NCBI GenBank assembly: GCA_035578175.1 | Contig: JAQMRL010000006.1 | Location: 67,171,001 to 67,235,000, forward strand | DNA from: Catonia carolina | Taxonomy: Eukaryota; Arthropoda; Insecta; Hemiptera; Achilidae | Reading direction: 5' to 3' | DNA: 64,000 bases | Shown here: positions 52,901 through 63,549 of the stretch, one piece after another | Layout of the letters: each line of letters starts with the position of its first letter | Position numbering within the stretch: the stretch's first letter is position 1 | Program-made: the position numbers and the translations under genes | Notes under the pieces: generated by a model | What the model saw: the letters and a program-made list of their open reading frames with translations, nothing else | What the model was told of the DNA's origin: nothing | Databases searched by the model: none

Positions 52901-54231
52901 CGAGGGCCATCCGGAAAGTAGTACCCGTTTCCGCCGCATGAGGCGCTGACGAGGCGAGCAGCCGCCGGTCAAGGTCAGATCGCTTCAGTGGCTTGTCTGC
53001 CTTCTCTGTTGCAAGTTCCGCGACGCTAGCATTGCCTGTCTTGTTTCTGTGACCGTTCATAATGTTTAAAAAAATTGAGAACGCCGCCAGTTGTGAAGTG
53101 AGGGCTGTAATAAAATTTCTCAATGCAAGAAACGTTCGACCTTGTGATATTCATCGCCAATTAAAGGAAGTGTATGGAGACGATGTGATGGATGAGTCAT
53201 CTGTTCGGCGCTGGTGTCGTAATTTTAACTTGGGGAGGGGGAACACACACGACGATGAGCGTTCAGGGAGACCATCTGTCATTACAGATCAACTGCTGAG
53301 GTCAGTAGACGAATTCGTGAGGCACGATCGGCGCGTTACAATTGATGACATCTGTGAACATTTCCCTAATGTTTCTCGCGCAATTCTTCATGAAATTGTC
53401 AAAGACCATCTGCATTATTCAAAAATTTGCGCAAGGTGGGTCCCTCGCATGCTTACAGATGAGCACAAAACCAAGCGTATGGCTGCTGCATTAACATTTT
53501 TGGAACGTTATTCTGATGAAGCAGACGCGTTCTTGAATCGCATAGTTACTGGTGATGAAACGTGGGTTTGTTATGCTTCACCTGAGAGTAAACGACAGTC
53601 AATGGAGTGGCATCATCCTCATTCACCAAAGAAACCAAAAAAATTCAAGACTGTTCTGTCCACCAGGAAACTTATGGCAACCATTTTCTGGGATCGACGT
53701 GGTATACTGCTTATTGATTTTATGGCCCGTGGAGACACTATTAACGCTAATGCGTATTGTGAAACATTAAAGAAATTACGGCGGGCAATACAAAATCGAC
53801 GGAGAGGTCTATTGTCTGATGGCGTCATTCTCCTCCATGACAATGCCAGGCCTCATGCAGCGGGGATAACACAACAACTTCTGCAGCAATTCAATTGGGA
53901 AATTTTCGACCATCCACCGTATAGCCCGGACTTGGCCCCTTCAGATTTTCATCTCTTTACAAAACTTAAAGAGTTTTTGGCGGGAAAAAGATTTGACAGC
54001 GATGAACTTAAAGAAGGTGTGACTACGTATTTCGATCGGCTGGCGGCGGAGGAATATGATGCTGGAATACAAAAACTCGTCACACGTTATGACAAATGCT
54101 TAAATTTGCTTGGAGATTATGTGGAGAAGTAGTTTAAGGTATGCTCTTTTCAATAAAAATGTTTACATTTGTTAATATTTACTTCTGTGTCTTTATTTCA
54201 CAAACGGGTACTACTTTCCGGATGGCCCTCG
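52901..54231 (+). mobile_element. Complete mariner transposon
   Basis: 1331 bp with perfect 30-bp terminal inverted repeats (CGAGGGCCATCCGGAAAGTA and ten more bases) and TA duplications at 52899-52900 and 54232-54233. Transposase ORF 53062-54132 is uninterrupted. By its intact TIRs and ORF it is the only element in the window that looks fully competent. Confidence 0.95.
53062..54132 (+). CDS. Mariner transposase, intact
   Basis: 356 residues, within the usual mariner length (about 345-360). Cuts and pastes the element at TA sites in the nucleus. ATG start MFKKIENAAS. N-terminal paired-type HTH region spans roughly residues 10-115 (VIKFLNARNVRPCDIHRQL; RSGRPS hinge at 67-72; TIDDICEHF). Then comes the linker motif WVPRMLTDEHK (126-136). 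The catalytic triad is D165 (in VTGDETW), D260 (in LLHDNARPH) and D295 (in YSPDLAPSDFHLF), with 34 residues between the last two, so D,D34D. The C-terminus LNLLGDYVEK is complete. There are no stops or frameshifts. TIRs lie 161 bp upstream and 99 bp downstream. Activity is plausible but unproven; related sequence is truncated in the neighbour at 51538-52508, which has different TIRs. Confidence 0.95.
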   Translation: MFKKIENAASCEVRAVIKFLNARNVRPCDIHRQLKEVYGDDVMDESSVRRWCRNFNLGRGNTHDDERSGRPSVITDQLLRSVDEFVRHDRRVTIDDICEHFPNVSRAILHEIVKDHLHYSKICARWVPRMLTDEHKTKRMAAALTFLERYSDEADAFLNRIVTGDETWVCYASPESKRQSMEWHHPHSPKKPKKFKTVLSTRKLMATIFWDRRGILLIDFMARGDTINANAYCETLKKLRRAIQNRRRGLLSDGVILLHDNARPHAAGITQQLLQQFNWEIFDHPPYSPDLAPSDFHLFTKLKEFLAGKRFDSDELKEGVTTYFDRLAAEEYDAGIQKLVTRYDKCLNLLGDYVEK

Positions 54232-54233
54232 TA

Positions 54234-54835
54234 TTATTCCTGAACAATACTTTCACAGATTCAATCTTATCAACTCCCCACTCTGCAAACCTTGTCAAGA
54301 GAACGCAGAAACTATATAACATTCATTCTCCTGGAAGGCCATTGTGGAAGTCAACATAATTAAAATACTTAAGGACAAATCCGTGGGGGCAATTGCAGCA
54401 GCAGGCTTACCATGGACAATGGAGCATAATCACTTGATGCTGGAAATCTGTAGAAAAAACTAAAAAGAGGAATACAAAAATTAGAACCATCTGCTTTCCT
54501 TTAGTTGTTTGCATGTTCCGTTGACACAACGGAGCAGTATTGGACAATGTATTTGTTAAGGGGCTCTGACTGCTACTAGCACATACACAAACATCGGCTT
54601 TGTAGATCAATCAATGCCATCATAACCAATAACATTCCCCTCCTTCCACGCCCCATCGGTAACAAAACCTTTATAATGTAATTGTCTATACGACAATTAA
54701 TTAATAATTATCTCTATAAGTTATCCTATCTATAACTCTATAAGTTATGAAAGTTTAACGTGCATGGCTGCATGCAATACGCAAAAGAGGAAAGTTGAAC
54801 ACAAAATTGAATTGTCTTGTACAGCCTTATGGTGA
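54234..54835. other. No gene recognised
   Basis: Continuation of the older sequence that was interrupted by the mariner. ORFs are short and lack known motifs. It lies downstream of the OBP gene. Confidence 0.35.
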
Positions 54836-55000
54836 ATTAAACCTGAACCATCAAAGTACACCGGTAACCATTGTCTAGTATTCAAATCTGAACAAAGTAA
54901 CTACCTTTACCATGATTCGATCGATTGAACCTTTGTCTCTGAAAGTCAGCTAACTCATGGCAACAACTTTACCACTAGACCAACCCGGTGGGTTACTTTT
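54836..55000 (-). repeat. tRNA-like SINE, third family
   Basis: The minus strand reads CACCGGGTTGGTCTAGTGG (A box), AAAGGTTCAATCGATCG (B-box-like), TTGTTCAGATTTGAATACTA and GGTTACCGGTG. This arrangement is familiar from an abundant hemipteran SINE. Confidence 0.65.
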
Positions 55001-55030
55001 AGTACAATGTTACAATTTTTAATATTGTAT

Positions 55031-55125
55031 TTAAATAATGTGTATTTTACAAACCTCAGCAGATTTTTGCATTGTACATTGTGCTACCTTCGCTGCTATT
55101 TCACATTTATCCGTTTCATTTTCAA
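55031..55125 (-). CDS. OBP last exon with C5 and C6
   Basis: VENETDKCEIAAKVAQCTMQ and KSAEVCKIHII, stop TAA at 55033-55031. Acceptor TTTCTGTTACAG. Confidence 0.85.
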
Positions 55126-58100
55126 CTGTAACAGAAAAAGTCTGGTATAAAACACTCACATGATTTTATCTTGCCAATTTAATTAAAACATAACCTGTTT
55201 TTAATCATGATGGAATGACACTAAATGAACATCAACCTCTTTGCGATTTAAAAATACAGAAAATCACTATTTGATGCTAATCTACGTAGAAATAGAAGCT
55301 TGAAATAAAAGTTGTAGGTATTTTAATTTCGTACAACTTCAGAACAAAATTAATGGAAATGATTTGAAAAAGAAGACTAAAATTTTACAGACATCTATAT
55401 AGAATGGATGACAACGAGCTGACAAAACAAATTTTTAATACAATAAAAATAGACCTAAGGTTTTGGCTAAATGGTTCAATGAAATCAGAAAGGAATTGGA
55501 GAAAATCAGAATAAACTGAGAAAACTTAATGAACTGAGCCAAATTCAGATAAATAATTACGAACTTTCAGGGCTTCCATGAAGAGCAGAATAGAACTCTG
55601 TGTGGTCAGAAGAAAGAAGAAAATTATACAGTAAACAAACGCTGGGAAAAAGAGCTTTCAGATTATCCTGTAAAGTCACCTCGCATGGTCTGAAATTGGC
55701 CCTATAAGAAAAACACCAAAAAGAATAAAAATAATAAAAATACTTACCTTCTTTAGCACATTGATCAATGACTTGTTTTGCTTTATCTTGTTTTTCTGGG
55801 TTGCCTGAATACACTTGAGTTGTTAATTTCAATGCACCTTCAACATAATACTTGCCATCCTGCATCTACAATATTATTATAAAATTATTTATTTATTATT
55901 ATTAATTATTATTAATATTTAATTATTTATTATTATTTATAAAATTATTATTTATTACAAAATACATGAATTACAATACAATTTTTATTAGGCCTATTAC
56001 TGAAATTTTATTTTATATTTTTGCCTTATCGCTTTGTGTTCAGTTAATAAAAGCTGCATAAACATCTTGGTTGTTAACGACTACTGTGGTTTTTGCAACG
56101 GTAGGTCATGTAATAATATCCAGACCCTAACTGGGGATTGAACCAAAGATTTTTTCTTTGAAGGCTGGTGCATTAACCACTACACTATAGTAGTCATTTT
56201 GTTTCGTATTGCTGGTATTTTCGATTAATGTTGGGTTGAAGAGGTACATTCGTACATTTAGAGCTGGTTGTCAGCTCATCAGCCAGATTCAGACGGTAAA
56301 TTTTGTGTCTTAGCACCGAACTGCCAATTAAATCACAGGCATAACAAAGTAACTGCAGCAAAGACTATACAGTACATTTCAAGGTGTTTTTCTACCTATC
56401 AAAATTTTGAATTGGTACATATATCCTTTAAATTCATTACTGCAAAGAGAAAACAAGTTACTGTTGGATATTTTAAGCTTGAAAAATATTTTGCTGTCTA
56501 CATAATGGTGTAAGTGATAAGTCTCCTTATAAATTGAAGGGGTCGGGAGAAGAAAGTGCTAACCCACAAAATTTCTCGCGTGATTTTTCGAAAATATTCT
56601 GTAAAAATAAAATATTCACGTTTTAAACAGGATGTCATATTTTCAATCTTACGAACCCAGATTAACAGAAAAAATAAATGTTTAACAAAAAAATTCAAAA
56701 ACATGGTTAGTAGATTTTAGAAAACTTTTAAAATGACATTGCATATAAAATTATGTTGATGTGAGTTAGCACTGTCATCTTCCGACCCCTTCAATTGCAT
56801 TATCTGATTACCTCGGCACACATTTTAATGTCTAAAAATTTTGTAAATAAAGAATTTCAATGAACTTATTTCATTATAATTGTGGAGCATTTTTTTGGGT
56901 ACTTACCAGACCAGAGTTATTAAACATGCATGCCAGCATACACTGAAAAAAATCAGAATAATATGTTAAACATAAACAATTTAGAGTTGTATGTTGTGCC
57001 ATATTCAATATTCTTGAGGCCCTTCACTTAATATTCCACATGGGCCTCTCAATTAATTATTTCCTTTGGATTTATTGACAGAACCTATTTTTATTTATTT
57101 TTATCCTTAATGTGTGTATGTTGCTTTCTTTTTGATTTAACATCCGACTGTTCTACAATTACTGCTAATGCAGACAGTGAAAGATGAAATGATTTTTGTA
57201 ACATATGAAAATATGCCATGCCTGAATGGGATTCGAACCCAAGTAGTTTGAATCTAATAATCAAGTGTTCTAATTTGTGATAAGTAGAAAACCTCCTCGT
57301 TATCCGTCAGACAAACTTTTTATGGAATTTTGAATAATGAATATCAGGCAACTGTTTGTAAGACAGATCTTAAGAACGCTGCATAAGAGTGAATCAAATA
57401 TCTAAGATAGATCTCATAAGTATGACACAAGGAACAAACACATTACTTCTTCCAGATAAAGCGAGAAGTGTGTTGTATCAGCCACACTTCTCTCACTTGG
57501 CCCCCAAATTTTATCCTTCTACCTAAACATATAACTGAACAGAATGAAATGCAGAAATGGATAATTAATGTCGGAAGGGACAATATGGAAGTGATGCTAG
57601 GTAAAACACAACATTAACGGGTGAGCTCACTTGCCATATTTTTTGTGGTAAATAGTTTAAAAATTAGTGAAATAGTGTTTTTTTACATATCCTGCCACAT
57701 GGTTTTTAACCATAGTTAGATGTCAATTTCCACCGCCTCCATTATTGGAATGAATCTGGTAACAGGAACAACAGAAAATTAAAAGTGTGTAAGTTGCAAT
57801 CTGTTCAATTTACGACCTATAAGTAACCCCATGACCCAATGAGATAAGTGAGATGATAGGTATGACATGTAAATAAGGTGTAGTCTTGTACAGGCTCAGA
57901 CCGATAATTCCTAAGAAATTAATAAATACTGTCTAGTATTCAAACCCGTATAAAAATAACAACTTTTATAAGGATTTGAACAACAGAACCTCTGTCTACG
58001 AAAATCAGCTGTTAAATAGCTGACTCACAGTAACGGCTTTATTCATAGGCCTATTTTATTTTTATACTTTTCATTAGACCGACCTGGTTGTAATTATTTT

Positions 58101-61100
58101 CCAGTTGAGGTACTATTAAACTAACAATAAGGTATGTTGTTGTTTAGGTCATCAGCCAAAAGGCTGGTTTGAACCTCTAGAGGTTTTACTAAGTAAAACA
58201 AGGAGTGAGGTGGTTTACCTTTGCCTTCCTCACTGAGTGGAAAAGTACGCTTATCAGCATGCCGAGCCCTCTGAAAAGCACATATTTTCCACTCTGCAAA
58301 TGACACCTTCACTTCATTCACCACAGGGTCTGGCTGTATAATGAAATTCATTACTTTCAGATAAGATAACTCTGATTAGTGTCTTTTACACCTCTACCTC
58401 TTCTGTTCTTAAATGATTCAGTCATTTAATTGGCTGACCATGTGATAGGAAACAAAACTATTTATTTTAGCCCTGCAACTAACAGATCGAGTGTAAATAA
58501 TTTGACACTCCACCTGTCTGTTATGGGCATAACAATAAGGTAATGTATACAAAATTGTTATTAATGTAGCCTATTTTTTCTTCATATTATAAGCCTACCT
58601 TTCCCGATTTTGTTGTTGGAATTTGCTGATTTCCAAATGTATTTAAATCATCTGAAACAAAAATGAAACACTGTGATACTCAGTTGCAATTATTAAGTAG
58701 TAAAAACTTTAATGATATAAGTAGTTTACCAGTTATGTTTTTCACGGTTTATGAACTCTGCTGGTCCACGCGTTTAGACCAATCAGAAAGTTTGCCAGCG
58801 TTGTCAGATTGTACGAATGTAGAGCGGACCCCAAAATAAGCTTGCCGGAGTAGTTGCGCGAACAGTTCGGATTCAGTCGGTAGATTTCGTGTCTTAGTAA
58901 AGTTACGCCCTTGTAACAACCGGGCTGAATGACCGTTACAAACAAGGGGAAAGAAAGGAGTAGAGGTATTTTATGACTGCAGTTTCGTGCGTTCCTGAAA
59001 ACATTGTCTTTGCCCCGCTATTAACACATTCCGCCTTCCATTGTTGTTATCACTGTCTTGTCAGAGCTATCGTAATAATGTTTTTTACAGTTGATGAGCT
59101 CTGCTGTTCCACACGTTTAGACCAATCAGAACGTTTGCCAGCGTTGCCAAATTGTATCTGACAAACATTGCGCGCGCATGCGTATAAGAGCCGCAATAGT
59201 TCAGTCTCGTCTAGCATCTCGCACTGAACACATCGTTTATAGAGCTCGTTAACATGCAATACTTTATAATATAATCAGCTGATTGTATGTTTATAGGTTA
59301 TAATTGATATTAAAAGACCAAAAAAATGGCTGACCAAATATTTAACAGAGCTACAAGAGCAAGAATTGTCAACGTTGCTGGCAAGTGATTGGCTAGCTAT
59401 AAAGTGGGTAGGGGGCAATGCATACGTTTAGAGCTCATAAGCGTTGAAAAACAGTGTATATCGAGTTGCGATAAATGTTTTTGGTCATGGTAGTATACTA
59501 AAGCTATGACGTTGCACATCCCGGTTGTTATGTGGGCCTACTTATAGCCTACCGACTGCCTATTAAATCACAGGCGATGAACAATGTAAATTATCATCTA
59601 TTGCTTGAGTCGCAGCGCCGTGTATAATTCAGCCTCTCTTAGTTTGCTCCTAATGTAAACAAATAATGACGTCACTGAGCATGCGCATTGTATCAAAATG
59701 TGTACACGCTGATTAAAAAGTAACAACAAAATACTTTTAAAAGTATTTAATAGTATTTAAAATATTTAAATAGAAAATACTTTTAAAAGTATTTTTTTAA
59801 ATGAAATAGTTAGGCCTGCATCATATCATGACTGATGTTTTTAGTACTTTAAGTACTTAGAATTTAAAAAATAGTTAACTTAATAGGAATCCCACTCAGG
59901 CATGGCATTTTTTCATACGTTACAAAATATCATTTCATCCTTCACCGTCTGCATTAGCAGTAACTGCAGAACAGTCGGACGTTAAACCAAAAAAAAAAAA
60001 AAAAAAAATAGGAATACGACATCCGTAAAGTCGCAGACTCTAGCGTTCACCCTGTAGTAGGTGGCTTTTGTTTGTTGGCAGTAGGAGCAAACTAAGAACG
60101 GCTGAACTGTAGTTGGAAGGAATGCAGTTCGTTGTTACAGTAGTGAGAAAATGAATGAGTTTGTAGTGTTTCACAGCTGATGCATTTGTAGTGGTAGCCG
60201 TGTACTAACTAGGCTAAAAAAATATTCTTATCATCCGGCGGATTAATTTAACAAATACCTACCGGGTTATTAAATTGGTCGGATTCATAATATTTAACTT
60301 TCTAATTTATATCAAAATATGTAAATAAATAAATGTAATAAATACAAACAAAATATGTTAAATTCGGAAAGTTTGGAAACAAATGTTTTGTATCATAGTA
60401 ATACAACAATTTTTCTCCCTGCAGCGTCACTCATTCAGTATACCTCACTCGACCCTTCACCCCGCAACTACACGGAGCTTGTAACAGCACAATATTATTG
60501 ACGTTAAAAACATTCAACTGTAAACATTTTATATAACAATTAACGCCTACTACATACGACACATTACAGACAAATGTTTTCAGGTTAGCTGATATTTATA
60601 ACGTTGCGAGAGTGATGTGACTCTGACCATAGCTAGCACAGCATTGAACCCCCACCACTCGCTGAGGCAACCGTGCGCGCCATTACCAAAATAAACCTTC
60701 TGCGCACTCAAGAAAACCGGCAAGCTTATTTTTTGGCGTCCGCTTGGAACTTCATCATCATCATCATCTCCTTTACGGATTAGGCCAATCGCCTGTTCCA
60801 ACATCACACCATCTCTTTCTTGGACGCCCCAAACATCTCCTTCCTCGAGGGCGATACTTCAGGCCTGAAGACTAGCTTTATCAGGTGACATCCTAAGTAC
60901 ATGTTCCTGCCACCTATTTCTGTACCTCCACATTTTATCAATGATTGTTTCGTCTCTCTTCAGTTCTTCTCGAATCGCGCTACTTCTAATGTGTTCTCTC
61001 CGGCTACATCCCTTCACAGATCTCAAAAATCTCATTTCAGCTGCCTCCAATCGACTTAAATCTCTCTTCTTTGGTGCCCAGGTCTCACTTCCATACAGTA

Positions 61101-63180
61101 AAATCGGCACCGCCATTACATCGTAGAGCCTCAAGCATCACAAGGAGAATAACCGGACTGGAACTTTGGAACTTAAAAAAATAAAATACGAGGGGGTACC
61201 CAAAAGAAACCGGAATTATTTTTTAAAACTATTTATTTTTAATTTTTTTACAAAAGAACCTTATCCCCTTCAAAATACTCTCCATTACAACTAATACATT
61301 TGTCCCACCGGTGCTTCCACTCAAAACATTTTTTGTACTCCTCTTCAGTGATGGCTGCCAGCTCATCCGTCGTTTTTTTCTTGACATCATCAACGTTGTT
61401 AAATCGGAGACCTTTCATGCCCCTTTTCATGCGTGGGAACAAGAAAAAATCACACGGAGCCAGATCGGGTGAGTACGGTGCGTGTGGTAGCAAAACCATG
61501 CCGTTTTTCGCCAAAAACTGGGTAACCGAGATTGCCGTTTGTGCAGGCGCGTTGTCGTGGTGGAAAAACCAGTCTCCGTCAGCCACAAATTAGGTCTTTT
61601 ACGACGAATGCTGTTTCGTAGTCTTCTTAACACTTAAAGATAAAAAGTCAATGGTCTGTCGTCGGTCTGTTCGTACAATTTCTTTCACTTTCACAACATT
61701 TTCGTCTGTTCGGGAAGTCGACGGTCGTCCAGAACGAGGTTTGTTCTCAATCGACATGTCGCCATTTTTAAAGCGCAAAAACCACTCGTACACTTGGGTT
61801 TTTCCAATAGCGTCGTCTTTGTAAGCTGTGTTCAACATTACAACTGTTTCCGCGGCGTTTTTACCGAGCAAGAAGCAAAATTTCACAGCCGCACGTTGTT
61901 CATTAAAACTTGCCATCATGAAAAACGACACGAGCACAAAACAGCACTAGCGAGAACAATCACTGCACGAGAACAGAACAAGCTAGATCAACGAACAAAA
62001 TGGCATTGAACTGGCAATGAGTAGCGCTACAAGCAGCCTAGTGGCGGGAATTTGTACTGCACAAGCTCCGCCCACAGCAGAGCTATTCCGGATACTTTTG
62101 GGTACCCCCTCGTATATTGTCTTGTAAAAATACCTAATTAAAATTTTTAATACAATAAAACACAATACAAAATATAACTTATTTTTTTTAAATAAAATTA
62201 TTGTACATTTATTCATACATATTTTCATGCATTGGTGTTCGATTATGTTTCTGAGATTAGCTGGGAATCTAACCAAGGACCTTCCGCTTTGCTATTCAGA
62301 GTAAGTTATTACTCAAACCCATTCCTGCAAGAAGATGACCTTCGTGGCGTAGTAGGCTTACGCCTATAGCCTATATGTTTTCATTTTTTTTAAAGGAAAA
62401 GAAACAAAGTTGTTAGTCCAAATATTTTTAATTTGTTGATAAAAATAAACACAAAAACTGATAAAAGACAATGTTTTAAACAAGGAAAACAAAACATAAA
62501 TATGTATTTGTATCCCGACATTGACTTTTATACAAATGTCATGATCGATTCTTTAAAATCCATTCTATTTTCATAAATTTTTAAAACGTAAATCTGTCGC
62601 CAGCCTACAGCAACAGATTGCCTGTCCGATAACTGTTAACCCTACCTTGTACGCAAAATATGCTAATCTAATTTATGGTTTCCACTTAAAAACAAAACTT
62701 GTCGAATTTTAAATAATCTGTGTTCATTAAAATGTTATACACATTTTATAACAGTATTTCTTACATACAGATTTGAAAACACCACTTGTACAAAATTCCA
62801 TCGGATACCTATACAAACGCTTTCACAAGTCACACGAACACGAGAACCCACTGGTGCGTTCACTTTCCACCTTCCATTTACCTGATAATCCCCTAGACAC
62901 CTTAAAAGACGTTGGAGTAGAGACCTGCTAATTTGATACACAAATTTCATTCCTGGGGAGGCACCAATGGGGGCCCTGCCCCTCTCATGCCTATAATGTC
63001 ATTTACATTCTTATCATAATCATCACATTTGCTTGTTGTAAAATTTTACAGTTGTAAATAAAGAATTAAAGAGAAAAAAAATTATATGAGAAGCTAATCC
63101 ATTTTATACTTACCATCTGTTGCCTGAGCTTCTTGTTTACATTTATTAAAGAGTTCGTTTACATCTTGTTGACCTTTTAT
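55031..63180 (-). CDS. Odorant-binding protein (PBP/GOBP family), five exons, 5' end missing
   Basis: Secreted carrier of small hydrophobic ligands in sensillar lymph. Exons in gene order: 63180-63114, 58651-58599, 56942-56907, 55865-55748 and 55125-55031. All joints keep phase and use GT/AG. The joined part is 122 residues. Cysteines are spaced C1-X26-C2-X3-C3-X42-C4-X10-C5-X8-C6, the classic six-Cys OBP pattern: FNKCKQEA, GKCMLACMFNN, IDQCAKE, DKCEIAAKVAQC. One extra Cys follows near the end (AEVCKIHII). The signal peptide and the start of helix 1 must be in an exon upstream; none was found before the window edge, although intron 1 in view already exceeds 4.4 kb. Introns carry mariner, LINE, MITE and SINE insertions. 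It converges with mRpL49. The subgroup is not assigned. Confidence 0.88.
55330..55715 (+). pseudogene. LINE C-terminal fragment in the OBP intron
   Basis: The plus strand reads KRRLKFYRHLYRMDDNELTK, QIFNTIKI, WFNEIRKELEKI and YELSGLPEEQNRTLCG in shifting frames. It is similar in order to the LINE tail at 11923-12428. Opposite strand to the OBP gene. Confidence 0.6.
55748..55865 (-). CDS. OBP exon with C4
   Basis: MQDGKYYVEGALKLTTQVYS through VIDQCAKE. Acceptor AATATTGTAG, donor GTAAGT. The leading ATG is internal (M after SGL), not a start codon. Confidence 0.88.
56085..56205 (-). repeat. tRNA-like SINE, second family
   Basis: The minus strand has ACTATAGTGTAGTGGTTAA (A box) and TTTGGTTCAATCCCC (B box). 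It lies in an OBP intron. Confidence 0.65.
56907..56942 (-). CDS. OBP microexon with C2 and C3
   Basis: 36 nt, CMLACMFNNSGL, acceptor TGATTTTTTTCAG, donor GTAAGTACC. The C-X3-C is the most diagnostic OBP feature. Confidence 0.88.
57121..57243 (-). repeat. tRNA-derived SINE, 5'-truncated
   Basis: B box (minus strand TTGGGTTCGAATCCCATT), then the standard tail to GGATGTTAAATC and a T-rich end. The A box is lacking. Confidence 0.72.
57895..58092 (-). repeat. tRNA-like SINE, third family
   Basis: The minus strand reads ACCAGGTCGGTCTAATGA near its start, TCAGCTGATTTTCGTAGACA, and ACGGGTTTGAATACTAGACA toward the tail. The tail may extend left to about 57820 (CAGACTGAG-like, GTACAAGACTACACC). Confidence 0.6.
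58135..58530 (+). mobile_element. Family H element, full length, 12-bp target duplication
   Basis: 396 bp, TGTTGTTGTTTAGGTCATC to CTGTTATGGGCAT. AACAATAAGGTA is duplicated at 58123-58134 and 58531-58542. It lies antisense in an OBP intron. The minus-strand ORF at 58351-58121 is chance. Confidence 0.88.
58599..58651 (-). CDS. OBP exon between C1 and C2
   Basis: DLNTFGNQQIPTTKSGK, acceptor TTTTGTTTCAG, donor GTAGGC (less strong). The length keeps frame on both sides. Confidence 0.8.
58745..59157 (+). repeat. 70-bp direct duplication
   Basis: 58745-58815 and 59088-59157 are ~87% alike (TTTAGACCAATCAGAA, TTTGCCAGCGTTG). Both precede sequence related to dispersed repeat D. Confidence 0.6.
59225..59460 (+). 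repeat. Dispersed repeat D, uninterrupted copy
   Basis: Partner of 37705-38290. It shows the empty target of that copy's MITE insertion (TATTTAACAGAGCTA). Confidence 0.7.
59625..60109 (+). mobile_element. TA-flanked MITE of family M, with nested SINE
   Basis: TAATTCAGCCTCTCTTAG to GAACGGCTGAACTG, TA on both sides (59623-59624, 60110-60111). It is interrupted by the SINE at 59891-60006. Confidence 0.85.
59891..60006 (+). mobile_element. tRNA-derived SINE, 5'-truncated, inside MITE
   Basis: It starts at CCCACTCAGGCATGG, just after the B box core, and ends in a long A-run. AATAGGAAT is duplicated at 59882-59890 and 60007-60015. The empty MITE site is at about 47506. Confidence 0.85.
60753..61160 (-). 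pseudogene. LINE C-terminal fragment with (TCA)n end
   Basis: The minus strand reads YDVMAVPILLYGSETWAPKK, LSRLEAAEMRFLRSVKGCSR and IREELKRDETIIDKMWRYRN, followed after breaks by a GRPKKRW-like motif. This is the standard tail of insect endonuclease-RT elements. It ends in a (GAT)n repeat instead of poly(A). GGAACTT on both sides (about 60746 and 61168) suggests a short target duplication. Confidence 0.7.
61189..62112 (-). mobile_element. Internally deleted mariner
   Basis: 924 bp with imperfect ~29-bp TIRs starting CGAGGGGGTACCCAAAAG and TA on both sides (61187-61188, 62113-62114). It keeps the N- and C-terminal transposase parts but lacks the middle. It lies in the first visible OBP intron, same strand as the gene. 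Confidence 0.88.
61248..61937 (-). pseudogene. Mariner transposase with central deletion
   Basis: N-terminal piece 61937-61599 reads FNEQRAAVKFCFLLGKNAAE, KTQVYEWFLRFKNGDMSIEN and PRSGRPSTS (paired HTH). C-terminal piece 61586-61248 reads FFHHDNAPAQTAISVTQFLA (second Asp) and YSPDLAPCDFFLFPRMKRG (third Asp, D34D) to YFEGDKVLL. The region with TGDETW (first Asp) is deleted and the halves are in different frames. The CDFFLFP signature differs from the SDFHLF of the mariners at 51-54 kb, so this is another lineage, the same as the relic at 2780-3272. Confidence 0.85.
62277..63113. other. OBP intron sequence, nothing further recognised
   Basis: AT-rich. The minus-strand ORF at 62735-62950 has no recognisable domain. 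Confidence 0.4.
63114..63180 (-). CDS. OBP exon with C1
   Basis: IKGQQDVNELFNKCKQEAQA plus TD and a split codon. Acceptor AATTTTTCAG, donor GTAAGT. It is the first coding exon visible. Confidence 0.85.
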
Positions 63181-63384
63181 CTGAAAAATTTAAATTAATA
63201 ATCTTACATTCAATAAATTAAACGATTTTTTTAAACTAAGCTGAATCTGTTAGCTAATAAGTTATAGCTTAAAAGGGACTCTCATAATTAAAGCAAAATA
63301 AAAGGAAGATTCTGTGAATCAAGATGATGTGAAGAAGTTCACATGACACTTGATACTACAGCAAGGCTATGTTTAGCGATTGAT

Positions 63385-63535
63385 CTGTGTTTGTGTGTGA
63401 ACAGAATATCTTAAGAACGAAACAACGTACCAATTTGAAACTTGAAACTTAAGTTAGGTACCAATAGAGACCTGACACAAACATTTTCATCTAAATATGT
63501 CAACCGAAAGTAGTAGTTTATTCGTGTAATTTTTC
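63385..63535. repeat. Dispersed repeat F, copy 2
   Basis: Partner of 48835-48975. Confidence 0.6.
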
Positions 63536-63549
63536 ACTTTTTTGCGGTC

